Source of the DNA: Bradyrhizobium sp. ISRA464 | Lineage (GTDB): Bacteria > Pseudomonadota > Alphaproteobacteria > Rhizobiales > Xanthobacteraceae | DNA: 64,000 nucleotides | Assembly: GCF_029910095.1 (NCBI RefSeq) | Contig: NZ_CP094526.1 | Location: 7,688,001-7,752,000, forward strand | Reading direction: 5' to 3' | Part shown: positions 44,665 to 52,191 of the stretch, piece after piece | Position numbering within the stretch: position 1 is the first letter of the stretch | Layout of the letters: every line of letters begins with the position of its first letter | Translations under genes and position numbers: made by a program | Notes under the pieces: model-generated | The model's database searches: none | Seen by the model: the letters and a program-made list of their open reading frames with translations, nothing else | What the model was told of the DNA's origin: nothing

Positions 44665-45774
44665 ATGACCACCTTTACGCCGCATCAGGACACCGCGCTG
44701 AAAGCCGTTGCCGACTGGCTGAAAGCCAAGCCCGGCCAGGGCGGCACGCCGCCGGTGTTTCGGCTGTTCGGCTATGCCGGAACCGGCAAGACCACGCTCG
44801 CCCGCCACATCGCCGAAGGCGTCGACGGCGAGGTGAAGTTCGCCGCCTTCACCGGCAAGGCGGCGCTGGTGATGCGCAACAAGGGCTGCGATAACGCCTC
44901 GACGATCCATTCGCTGATCTATCGCGCCCGCGAATCCGGCGTCGAACAGCCGAGCTTCGAATTGTGGGACGACGCGCCGGCCTCGAAGGCCAAGCTGATC
45001 GTGATCGACGAGTGCTCGATGGTCGATGCCGAACTCGGCCGCGATTTGATGTCGTTCGACTGCCCGCTGCTGGTGCTCGGCGATCCCGCGCAATTGCCGC
45101 CGATCCAGGGCGGCGGCTTCTTCACCGACGCCGAGCCCGACGCGATGCTGACCGAGGTGCACCGGCAGGCGCAGGACGATCCGATCGTGCGGATGTCGAT
45201 GGACATCCGCGAGGGCCGCGAGCTCGAGATCGGCCGTCACGGCGAGAGCGAGGTGGTCTCGCGCAAGGAGCTCGATCCGGACCGCGTGATGAGCGCCGAT
45301 CAGGTGCTGGTCGGCCGCAACAACACCCGCCGCGCCTACAACATGCGGGTGCGGCAGCGGCAGAACATCGAGGATCCGCTGCCCGTCGCCGGCGACAAGC
45401 TGGTCTGCCTGCGCAACAACCGCAAGAAGGGCCTGTTCAACGGCGGGCTGTGGCGGGTCAAGGCGCGCGCGCAGTCGAAATCGAAGATCATCACCATGCG
45501 CGTCACGCCGGATGAGGATTTCGGCTACAAGGTCACCAAGGTCTCGGTGCGCGGCGAATGTTTCGACGGCGGCGTCGAGGGCGTGCCGTGGGAGCAGCGC
45601 AAGCCGTATGATGAGTTCGACTACGGCTACGTGCTGACAGTGCACAAGTCGCAGGGCTCGCAATGGGACGACGTCGTACTGTTCGACGAGAGCTTTGCGT
45701 TCCAGGACAGCCGCGCGCGCTGGCTCTACACCGGCATCACCCGCGCCGCGAAGCGGCTGAGCGTGGTGGTCTGA
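44665..45774 (+). CDS. RecD/Dda-like ATP-dependent DNA helicase
   Basis: The 369-residue superfamily 1B helicase has motif I GYAGTGKTTLA, motif Ia FAAFTGKAA, motif II VIDECSMVD, motif III LGDPAQLPPI and the C-terminal UvrD-like motifs YVLTVHKSQGSQWDDVVLFDE and RWLYTGITRA. It is compact, like phage T4 Dda, and lacks a nuclease domain. It is probably a 5'-3' helicase. ATG 44665 opens MTTFTPHQDTALKAVADW. Confidence 0.88.
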   Translation: MTTFTPHQDTALKAVADWLKAKPGQGGTPPVFRLFGYAGTGKTTLARHIAEGVDGEVKFAAFTGKAALVMRNKGCDNASTIHSLIYRARESGVEQPSFELWDDAPASKAKLIVIDECSMVDAELGRDLMSFDCPLLVLGDPAQLPPIQGGGFFTDAEPDAMLTEVHRQAQDDPIVRMSMDIREGRELEIGRHGESEVVSRKELDPDRVMSADQVLVGRNNTRRAYNMRVRQRQNIEDPLPVAGDKLVCLRNNRKKGLFNGGLWRVKARAQSKSKIITMRVTPDEDFGYKVTKVSVRGECFDGGVEGVPWEQRKPYDEFDYGYVLTVHKSQGSQWDDVVLFDESFAFQDSRARWLYTGITRAAKRLSVVV

Positions 45775-45995
45775 CATATCCAAGTATTCGGACCTCATCC
45801 TGCCGCGCGACATGACCGGGCGGCTGCTCCCTTAAGGCACTGCACCGACGCGGTTTTATTCACGAAACTGTGTGGCATCAGCCGTAACAAGCCGCCCGCT
45901 TGGCCGTATCTTGAGGGGTCGGAGCAAGCCAGGCCGATTGCACACGCCGGCCCTCGCTCTAAACTGGTCCCGAACCGCGATCCCACGAGGAACTC

Positions 45996-46712
45996 ATGTC
46001 CCGTCGCACCCTCAGCCGCCTCTCGCTGTGCGCCGCCACGATCGGCGCGCTGGCCGTCGCCGCCTTTGCCGTCGCGCCGTCGCGCGCCGCCGAGGACGCC
46101 GTGATCATTCCGCCGCCTGCGACAGATGCGCAGGAGAGCGGCATCAAGACCGCGGTGCTCGCAGGCGGCTGCTTCTGGGGTGTGCAGGGCGTGTTCCAGC
46201 ACACCGCCGGCGTCGTCAGCGCGGTGTCCGGCTATTCCGGCGGCAACAAGGCGACCGCGGACTACTCCATGGTCTCGACCGGCACCACCGGTCACGCGGA
46301 GTCGGTCGAGATCAAGTACAACCCGCAGAAGATCTCCTACGGCAAGATCCTGCAGATCTTCTTCTCCGTCGTGCACGATCCGACCCAGCTGAACCGCCAG
46401 GGTCCCGACACCGGCACGCAGTATCGTTCCGCGATCTTCACCACCAGCGACGAGCAGAAGAAGGTGGCGGACGCCTATATCGCCCAGCTCAATGCGGCCA
46501 AGGTCTATCCGAAGCCGATCGTGACCAAGGTCGGCGCGCTGCAGGCGTTCTATCCGGCGGAAGGCTACCACCAGGACTATCTGACGCTGCACCCGAACCA
46601 ACCCTATATTGCTTATAACGACATCCCGAAGGTCGAGAACCTGAAGAAGATCTTCGCCGAGAACTACATCGAGAAGCCGACGCTGGTGAACGGCAGCAAG
46701 GTCACCAATTGA
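45996..46712 (+). CDS. msrA: exported peptide methionine-S-sulfoxide reductase
   Basis: The 238-residue protein has a signal peptide (SRRTLSRLSLCAATIGALAVAAFAVAPSRA). The MsrA domain has the catalytic GGC59FWG and the conserved GYSGG, HDPTQLNRQGPDTGTQYRSAIF and YHQDYL motifs. It reduces S-methionine sulfoxide, here in the periplasm. It is followed 21 bases later by msrB, which lacks a signal, so the two enzymes would sit in different compartments unless another route exists. Confidence 0.93.
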   Translation: MSRRTLSRLSLCAATIGALAVAAFAVAPSRAAEDAVIIPPPATDAQESGIKTAVLAGGCFWGVQGVFQHTAGVVSAVSGYSGGNKATADYSMVSTGTTGHAESVEIKYNPQKISYGKILQIFFSVVHDPTQLNRQGPDTGTQYRSAIFTTSDEQKKVADAYIAQLNAAKVYPKPIVTKVGALQAFYPAEGYHQDYLTLHPNQPYIAYNDIPKVENLKKIFAENYIEKPTLVNGSKVTN

Positions 46713-46733
46713 GCATCTCGCGAAGGAGGTTGA

Positions 46734-47147
46734 ATGTCCGACACCAAGACTGACGGCAAGGTTCACAAGAGCGAGGCCGAGTGGCGCAAGGAGCTGACGC
46801 CGATGCAGTACGCTGTGCTGCGCGAGAAGGCGACCGAGCGTCCGTTCTCCGGCGAATACGAGCATGACCCCCGCAAGGGCACTTATGTCTGCGCCGGCTG
46901 CGGCCAGGTGCTGTTCGAGTCCGACCAGAAGTTCGACTCCGGCTGCGGCTGGCCGAGCTTCTCCAAGCCCGCGGTCGAGAGCCACATCGACGAGGAGCAG
47001 GACTACAGCCACGGCATGATCCGCACCGAGGTGCTGTGCTCGAAATGCGACGGCCATCTCGGCCACGTCTTCAACGACGGTCCCGGGCCGACAGGCCTGC
47101 GCTACTGCATCAACTCGGCGGCGTTGAAGCTGAACGAGAAGACATAA
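46734..47147 (+). CDS. msrB: peptide methionine-R-sulfoxide reductase
   Basis: The 137-residue protein has both zinc CxxC pairs (YVCAGCGQ and VLCSKCDGH) and the catalytic cysteine in [11 protein letters not shown], with GWPSFSKP and [14 protein letters not shown]. It reduces R-methionine sulfoxide. No export signal is present. GAAGGAGG lies 6 bases before ATG 46734; co-transcribed with msrA. Confidence 0.95.
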   Translation: MSDTKTDGKVHKSEAEWRKELTPMQYAVLREKATERPFSGEYEHDPRKGTYVCAGCGQVLFESDQKFDSGCGWPSFSKPAVESHIDEEQDYSHGMIRTEVLCSKCDGHLGHVFNDGPGPTGLRYCINSAALKLNEKT

Positions 47148-47198
47148 CGAGCGCAGTTCGTCATGCGCGGGCTCGACCCGCGCATCCGTGTTTTGCAC

Positions 47199-47233
47199 CC
47201 CCGCGCGACCAGGACCCGGTCGTGCGGGGTTTT
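47199..47233 (+). terminator. rho-independent terminator of msrAB
   Basis: CCCCGCGCGACC pairs with GGTCGTGCGGGG (11 Watson-Crick pairs and one G-T) around a seven-base loop and is followed by TTTTG, about 50 bases after the msrB stop. Confidence 0.8.
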
Positions 47234-47390
47234 GCTTTGGCCTCCAGCGATCCGCCCCGCGCGCGCCCAACAATATCCGTGCGATCGGCAGCAGGCCTGA
47301 GGACACGCAAGCCGGAATGTGCTTTGCTCCGAATTCGCGGGGCCGTCGGCGTCTCGCCGTGCGGCTGCCGCTTGTTCTGAGGAGGGCGCC

Positions 47391-47555
47391 ATGTCGCTCG
47401 GACTGATCCTCATCATCCTTCTGCTGATTGTCCTGCTCGGCGGCTATAGCGGCCGGATCGGCGGCTACGGCTACGGCCTCGGCCACTCCGGAATGGGCCT
47501 TTTCGGGGTAATTTTGGTGGTGGTCCTGGTCCTGGCCTGGCTCGGCAAGGTATGA
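47391..47555 (+). CDS. DUF3309 small membrane protein
   Basis: The 54-residue protein reads as two hydrophobic helices (SLGLILIILLLIVLLGG and GVILVVVLVLAWLGKV) around a Gly/Tyr-rich loop (YSGRIGGYGYGLGHSGMG). This is the DUF3309 pattern; function unknown. GGAGGGCG precedes ATG 47391 at ideal spacing. Confidence 0.82.
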   Translation: MSLGLILIILLLIVLLGGYSGRIGGYGYGLGHSGMGLFGVILVVVLVLAWLGKV

Positions 47556-47777
47556 TTGAATTAACCTATTGAAATAAAAGGACTTATCCAGCCGGTTCCC
47601 TCGCCATGCGCGGATTCATGATGTGCGTTGTCGGCGCGGTTCTTGGGGTCGCATTTCTGTCAAAGAAGCCTATATTAGTGGTCGAAATGACATGTACGGT
47701 GCGCCGCCCGTCGCAGCCCGCCGTCCCCAAAAATCCCTTCGCCGCGCTAGCGCCAAAAAGACAAGAGGTCGTCGACC

Positions 47778-48068
47778 ATGCGTCCCATGCGTCCGTTCAA
47801 CTTTAATACGTCCGCCGAACTGTTCCCTGCCGCGATCCGCAAGAAGAAACGGGCCGGCTTCGCCTATCGCCGTTTCGGCACTGCCGCCGAAGCCGTGCGC
47901 TTTGCGATGGAAGAACTGCCCGCGGATTCGCTGAACGGCGCCTATCTGCAGGTCGAGGAAGCCCGCTTCGACCAGAACGGCATCCGCTCGCTCTATGAGA
48001 GCGAGGCGTTCCCGCTGCCGCGCCGCCCGCGTCCCGCCGCGAGCCAGGCCGACGCCGACGCCGCGTAA
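47778..48068 (+). CDS. conserved small cytosolic protein of unknown function
   Basis: The 96-residue protein has a basic middle (AAIRKKKRAGFAYRRFGTAAEAVRFAMEELPADSLNGAYLQVEEARFDQNGIRSLYESEAF) and an Ala/Arg tail. It looks like a soluble alpha/beta protein kept in Bradyrhizobium-type genomes. A terminator follows. Function unknown. Confidence 0.65.
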   Translation: MRPMRPFNFNTSAELFPAAIRKKKRAGFAYRRFGTAAEAVRFAMEELPADSLNGAYLQVEEARFDQNGIRSLYESEAFPLPRRPRPAASQADADAA

Positions 48069-48091
48069 CTGTTTCTGCCTCTCTTCCAACG

Positions 48092-48126
48092 AAAAGCCCT
48101 CGGACCTTTCCGGGGGCTTTTGTTTT
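48092..48126 (+). terminator. rho-independent terminator
   Basis: AAAAGCCCTCGG and CCGGGGGCTTTT form a stem around ACCTTT and run into TGTTTTG, 24 bases after the preceding small gene. It also lies downstream of the convergent DUF4112 gene. Confidence 0.8.
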
Positions 48127-48132
48127 GAGGTG

Positions 48133-48669
48133 TTACAGCCGCGGCTGCTTGTCGAGCCAGCGGCGCAACAGCCGCACATTGCGGATGTTGGCACGGAACA
48201 TGACGTCGAACGCATCGCCGGCGACCGGCACCATGCCGACCACGCCGTCGACCGCGACATTGGCAAGCATTCGCGCGGTAATGTGCCAGGGCGCACCAAG
48301 CAGGCGCGCCTCGCGCACCAGCCACAGCGAGATCGCGGTCGTGATGATGTCGCCGATCACGGGGACCAGACCGATGATCCCGTCGATGCCGTAACGGATA
48401 TTGGTGCCGGGCAGGATGAAGGCGATGTCGAGCAGCTTTGCGATCATCTCCAGCCGCGCCAGCCGCTGCTCGCGCGTCAGTTCGCCGAACGGATTGGCAC
48501 TGGAGGTGCGGAAATCGAACTGGAAGCGCTCGAACTGCTGAAACGGCGCGGCGTCGGGGATCTCGCGGCCATCCTGGTCGATGACCTTGCCGCGCGCCTG
48601 CGCTCCGCCGAAGGGCGGCCGCGATCGCGCGCGATTGGGCGTGAAGATGTCGTCCTCGGGCATGGTCAT
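48133..48669 (-). CDS. DUF4112 membrane protein
   Basis: The 178-residue protein has a polar N-terminal 75 residues and the DUF4112 core (LLDIAFILPGTNIRYGIDGIIGLVPVIGDIITTAISLWLVREARLLGAP ... VAVDGVVGMVPVAGDAFDVMFRANIRN), with two GLVPV(I/A)GD motifs in hydrophobic helices. Function unknown. ATG 48669 and 48663 are both possible starts; neither has a clear ribosome site. Confidence 0.82.
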   Translation of the reverse strand: MTMPEDDIFTPNRARSRPPFGGAQARGKVIDQDGREIPDAAPFQQFERFQFDFRTSSANPFGELTREQRLARLEMIAKLLDIAFILPGTNIRYGIDGIIGLVPVIGDIITTAISLWLVREARLLGAPWHITARMLANVAVDGVVGMVPVAGDAFDVMFRANIRNVRLLRRWLDKQPRL

Positions 48670-48734
48670 CACATGGTAACGCAATTGCACGATGCAAGTT
48701 GCGGCACATTACCACTGTGTCATCTCTGGCTGTC

Positions 48735-49000
48735 TCCGTCGTTCCGGCAACGGCCGGCCCCATAGTCCGCAGCTTGTGCTGTGAACGGGATCGTGGCCCC
48801 GGCGTCGCGCAACAACGCGCATTCGGGGTAATGGGTCCTGGCCTTCGCCAGGACGACGTGGGGTTGGTTCTCGATTCACCTGTCAAACAGCAGCTGTCAT
48901 CACCCGCGCATGCGGGTGAACCAGTATTCCAGAGACGTCGGGGCTTGAGCCGAGAGGCCGCGGCGTGCTGCATGCCCCGCCTGCGCGGGGCATGACAACG
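48735..49000. repeat. mosaic of intergenic repeats, left of IS copy B
   Basis: The block repeats elements of 31139-31485 in the same order: GATCGTGGCC ... GCGCATTCGGGGTAATGGGTCCTGGCCTTCGCCAGGACG (to about 48860), then a bipartite hairpin CACCCGCGCATGCGGGTG ... CCCCGCCTGCGCGGGG (about 48895-48998). It lacks the middle CAATCCATC element found at copy A. Confidence 0.6.
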
Positions 49001-49012
49001 GAGAGGATGTGC

Positions 49013-49483
49013 GTTCGCGTTCTCGCGACGGGAATCGTCCGAGTTTTGCCTCTCGTTTCGCCCTCTCTTGATCAGAGGGCGCAGGGAGAGCCGGGTGCCG
49101 ATCGCACCCATGGGTCCCGTGCAAATGGAAAGCACGGGGGGTAGGACCACAGGTGAGACCGAACAACACTCCGGCTTTCCCTGCGCGATGGTTTACGGCT
49201 TATACGTGCTCTCCCCGGCGAGACTGGGCTTTGTTGTCACCGTCATCAGCGAGAGCTCTTGCCTCTTGCTGATGAGACACCTGCCGCTAGGGCGTCAAGC
49301 CTGCACGACTTCACCGTCCGCCTTGCATATGCTCGTCAGTCACACGTTCGGCGTCCACCGCATCCCAACCCAACACTCGTGACGATCGCGAAGCGCCCCT
49401 CAAGCGGGTGAGACGGGCCATTCATACACTGAGTTGCTTTTCTGGAAAACAGAAATATTTTTGCTGCGAGGGCTTGCCACGTC
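49013..49483. repeat. structured ~465-nt repeat, copy B
   Basis: Homologous to 31489-31952. The closing stem is 49079-49092 (GCGCAGGGAGAGCC) with 49173-49186 (GGCTTTCCCTGCGC), where the single change gives a G-T pair. The second inner hairpin is CCCGTGC/GCACGGG (49116-49138), a double change from copy A that keeps the pair. The variable hairpin is CATCAGCGAGAG/CTCTTGCTGATG (49244-49274), unrelated in sequence to that of copy A but at the same place. The end, CTTGCCACGTC, is split from its partner GGGCAA by the IS. Confidence 0.75.
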
Positions 49484-51166
49484 GAGGCTGGGCAAGAACT
49501 CGGCATTTTTTGGAGTTGATGTACGATTCGGCGCATGGCGAATCGGACGTTCAAGGCCGGCGACAGCCGGGAGCAACCCAGTCTTCTTCCTCCCCGGATT
49601 GAGGACTATGTCGGACAGCAGAATCCGGTGCGGGCGATCGACAGTTTCGTTGGCGCGCTCGACCTTTCAAAGCTCGGCTTCCGCCATGCGGATCGTGCCG
49701 CGGACGAAGTGGGGCAGCCGCCCTACGATCCGGCCGATCTGCTGAAGCTCTACCTTTACGGCTACATCAACCAGATCAGGTCGTCGCGGCGGTTGGAGCG
49801 GGAGGCCTGCCGCAATCTGGAGCTGATCTGGCTGTTGAAGAACATGAAGCCGGGCTATCGGACGATCGCCAACTTCCGCAAGGAGAACTGGGCGGCGCTC
49901 AAGGCCGCGAACCGCAGTTTCGTGCTGCTCCTGCGCGACCTCGGCCTGATCGGTGGGACCTTCGTTGCGATCGACGGGGCGCTATTCCATGGTAACGCCA
50001 GCAAGGGCAGCATCTTCACGCAAGGGAAGCTGGCCAAACAGATCGCCGCGTTGGACAAGGAGATCGAGGCTTATGGCAAGGCCCTTGAAGCCAACGATGC
50101 CGAGGAAGCCAAGCGATGTGCCGGTCCGGGAGATGGCAGCAAGGGCAGCGGCGATGTCGGCGAGAAGGTGAAGGAGCTGATGGCCCGGCGCGAGCGCGCG
50201 CAAGCCGACCTCAAGAACCTGGAGACAAGCGACAAGGGGCAACTCTCGAAGACCGATCCCGACGCAAGGCTTCTGAGCAAGGGCGACCAGACCATTGCGG
50301 GTTACAACGTGCAGAGCGTCGTTGACGACAAGCACACGCTCATCGTTGCCAGCGAGGTCGTCAACCGCAACGACGCGGGCCATCTTCATGAGATGGCAAA
50401 GGCGGCAAAAGAGGCCCTCGACGTCGAGACTCTGCAGGTGGCGGCCGATGCCGGCTATTCCACCAGCGAGGACCTGAAGGCCTGCGAGGATGACGGCATT
50501 GTTGCCTATGTGCCGCTGCACGAGGGCAATGGCAAGCTCAAGGAAGGCCGCCTCAGCCGCAAGGACTTCAGTTACGATGCGAACGCCGATGCCTACCGTT
50601 GCCCGGCCGGCGAGCTGCTGCGCCCGACGGAAGGGCGCTGGACGAACACGAGCGGCCGCATCGAGATCCGCTACCTGGCGCGCAAGGCGGCCTGCGCAGC
50701 ATGTCCCCTGAGCGCGCGGTGTCTTGCCCCGAAGGCGCCTTACCGGAGCATCGCGCGCTGGGAACACGAGGACGTTCTCGAACGTCACCGCATGAGGATG
50801 CAAAGCGCCGAGGCTGCCACATTGATGCGCCGCCGTTCCGCCATCGTCGAGCACCCTTTCGGAACACTCAAATGCCGCGCCGGCTATCAGCACTTTCTCG
50901 TGCGCGGCTTCGACAAGGTCCGCGGCGAATGGAGCCTGATGGCGCTTTGCTACAACTTCACCCGCGTGCTCAGCATTCTCGGCTTCGACCGCTTCGTCGC
51001 GTACCTTGCAGAAAAGACGCGCATTGCCGGCGCAAACCTCCTTGCGGCCACTCTGCGCGCCATTCGGCTTGCTTTGCGGCCCTTCCGCGCCAAAATCTCG
51101 CTGTCGCTCGTCGTCAGTGCTTTCCGAGCCGCCCCAGCCCCTTAGTTGCCATTCTTGCCCAGTCTC
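49484..51166 (+). mobile_element. IS1182-type insertion sequence, copy B
   Basis: It has the same 1683-bp length and the same ends as copy A, in the opposite orientation, with GTC on both sides (49481-49483 and 51167-51169). The target context (CTTGCCAC-GTC-GGGCAACTCAGTG) matches that of copy A (CTTGTGCC-GTC-GGGCAAATCAGTG), so the element recognises the palindrome at the end of the structured repeat. Confidence 0.9.
49535..51145 (+). CDS. IS1182 family transposase, copy B
   Basis: The product is identical in amino acids to the 31974-33584 transposase, 536 residues, with the same DDE residues. The identity of the two proteins indicates recent transposition or gene conversion. The coding frame begins 52 bases inside the left inverted repeat. 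Confidence 0.93.
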   Translation: MANRTFKAGDSREQPSLLPPRIEDYVGQQNPVRAIDSFVGALDLSKLGFRHADRAADEVGQPPYDPADLLKLYLYGYINQIRSSRRLEREACRNLELIWLLKNMKPGYRTIANFRKENWAALKAANRSFVLLLRDLGLIGGTFVAIDGALFHGNASKGSIFTQGKLAKQIAALDKEIEAYGKALEANDAEEAKRCAGPGDGSKGSGDVGEKVKELMARRERAQADLKNLETSDKGQLSKTDPDARLLSKGDQTIAGYNVQSVVDDKHTLIVASEVVNRNDAGHLHEMAKAAKEALDVETLQVAADAGYSTSEDLKACEDDGIVAYVPLHEGNGKLKEGRLSRKDFSYDANADAYRCPAGELLRPTEGRWTNTSGRIEIRYLARKAACAACPLSARCLAPKAPYRSIARWEHEDVLERHRMRMQSAEAATLMRRRSAIVEHPFGTLKCRAGYQHFLVRGFDKVRGEWSLMALCYNFTRVLSILGFDRFVAYLAEKTRIAGANLLAATLRAIRLALRPFRAKISLSLVVSAFRAAPAP

Positions 51167-51555
51167 GTCGGGCAACTCAGTGATTGGCACGTGAGGAAGG
51201 CACCGGCGGAAGGCTTCCCCCTTGCGGGAGAGGGTCAGGGAGAGGGGTGCCACACGACGCGCCCTCTCCACATCTGCCACAGCGACGAGCGAACGCAATT
51301 TTGCGACAAGGTTGCCCGCATCTATCAGCTCAGCCCGCGGCTCACCCCTCCCCCGCAAGGGAGGAGGGAGCCTGAGCAGCGTGCTCACCTCACTCTCATT
51401 TCAACGGCGATCCGTAGCGTCCAGCGCAGAATCCATTTCATCCATCAGACCTGCGGCCCGATGGATTCTCCTATGCGCAATTGCGCATCATTGCTCGCGC
51501 CCTGGCAGCGCGCCTCGACATGACGGAGAGAGTGAGGATTACACGTCGGACAACG
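51167..51555. other. gap right of IS copy B with repeat fragments
   Basis: After the last bases of the split palindrome (to about 51182) the gap holds pieces of the CTCCCC/GGGGAG family (CCCCTTGCGGGAGAGGGTCAGGGAGAGGGG at 51219-51248 and CACCCCTCCCCCGCAAGGGAGGAGG near 51344-51368). No gene is convincing. Confidence 0.5.
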
Positions 51556-51984
51556 TCATTGCGCCGACGCCGCCGGCTGTCGGTGCTCCTCGGCATATTT
51601 GTGCGCCACCCAGGACGAGATCACGCCCGGCACGAAGCCGACGAGCCCGTAAAGGATGAACTGCGCGAGGCCACTGTCCGGCCCGTGCGAGGCATACGTC
51701 AGCGCCGCCGCAATGAACGCGATCGCGCCGACAATCAGCATCCGCGCCACAGCCGAGATTGATCGGATATGCATCAGAATGTCGTCGATTGCGCCAAACA
51801 TCAACGCCGGCACGATGCCGAAGAGGTAGTTGTATTGCAGCGACTTCGCGAACACGGCGAACAGCTTCGCAACCTCGCCGCCATGCGTCTCGGTCCAGTA
51901 GCCCGACTGGTAGGTGGTCGCGAGCAGCAGCAGGAAGCCGCCGACGAACGGTCCGATGGCTGCGAAGATCAGATAGCGTTTCAT
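51556..51984 (-). CDS. integral membrane protein of unknown function
   Basis: The 142-residue product has about four hydrophobic helices (YLIFAAIGPFVGGFLLLLATTY, YNYLFGIVPALMFGAIDDIL, MLIVGAIAFIAAALTYA, FILYGLVGFVPGVISSWVAH) and a polar C-terminal tail. It may belong to the small rhizobial membrane family DUF5413, but I am unsure. Isolated between the IS locus and the proline-rich protein. Confidence 0.65.
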   Translation of the reverse strand: MKRYLIFAAIGPFVGGFLLLLATTYQSGYWTETHGGEVAKLFAVFAKSLQYNYLFGIVPALMFGAIDDILMHIRSISAVARMLIVGAIAFIAAALTYASHGPDSGLAQFILYGLVGFVPGVISSWVAHKYAEEHRQPAASAQ

Positions 51985-52191
51985 GGCGCGCCCTTGCCCG
52001 ACATGACGCGAGTGTAGCTCAGTCCGGTGCCGGTTCTAGGAGAAATCCGCAAGCCGCCGCTCATGTTCCGCGTGACGCCCACCTCAAGCGGGGCATCCAG
52101 TCCGGCGCGACGAATCGATGAACGCCTCGGTCAGACCGGATCGCTCGGCCGAGGCCGGGTGATGACAGGTGAGCGAGCTCAGGCGGAGTGC

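Noticed and set aside
47606..47806. 66-codon frame before the small gene at 47778
   Set aside because: No ribosome site, mixed composition and overlap with the start of the better-supported gene.
31953..51166. Composite transposon formed by the two IS copies
   Set aside because: The enclosed genes are core functions (flagella, msr, sciP) in the expected setting, and each IS has its own GTC duplication within its own repeat. Two independent insertions explain the data.
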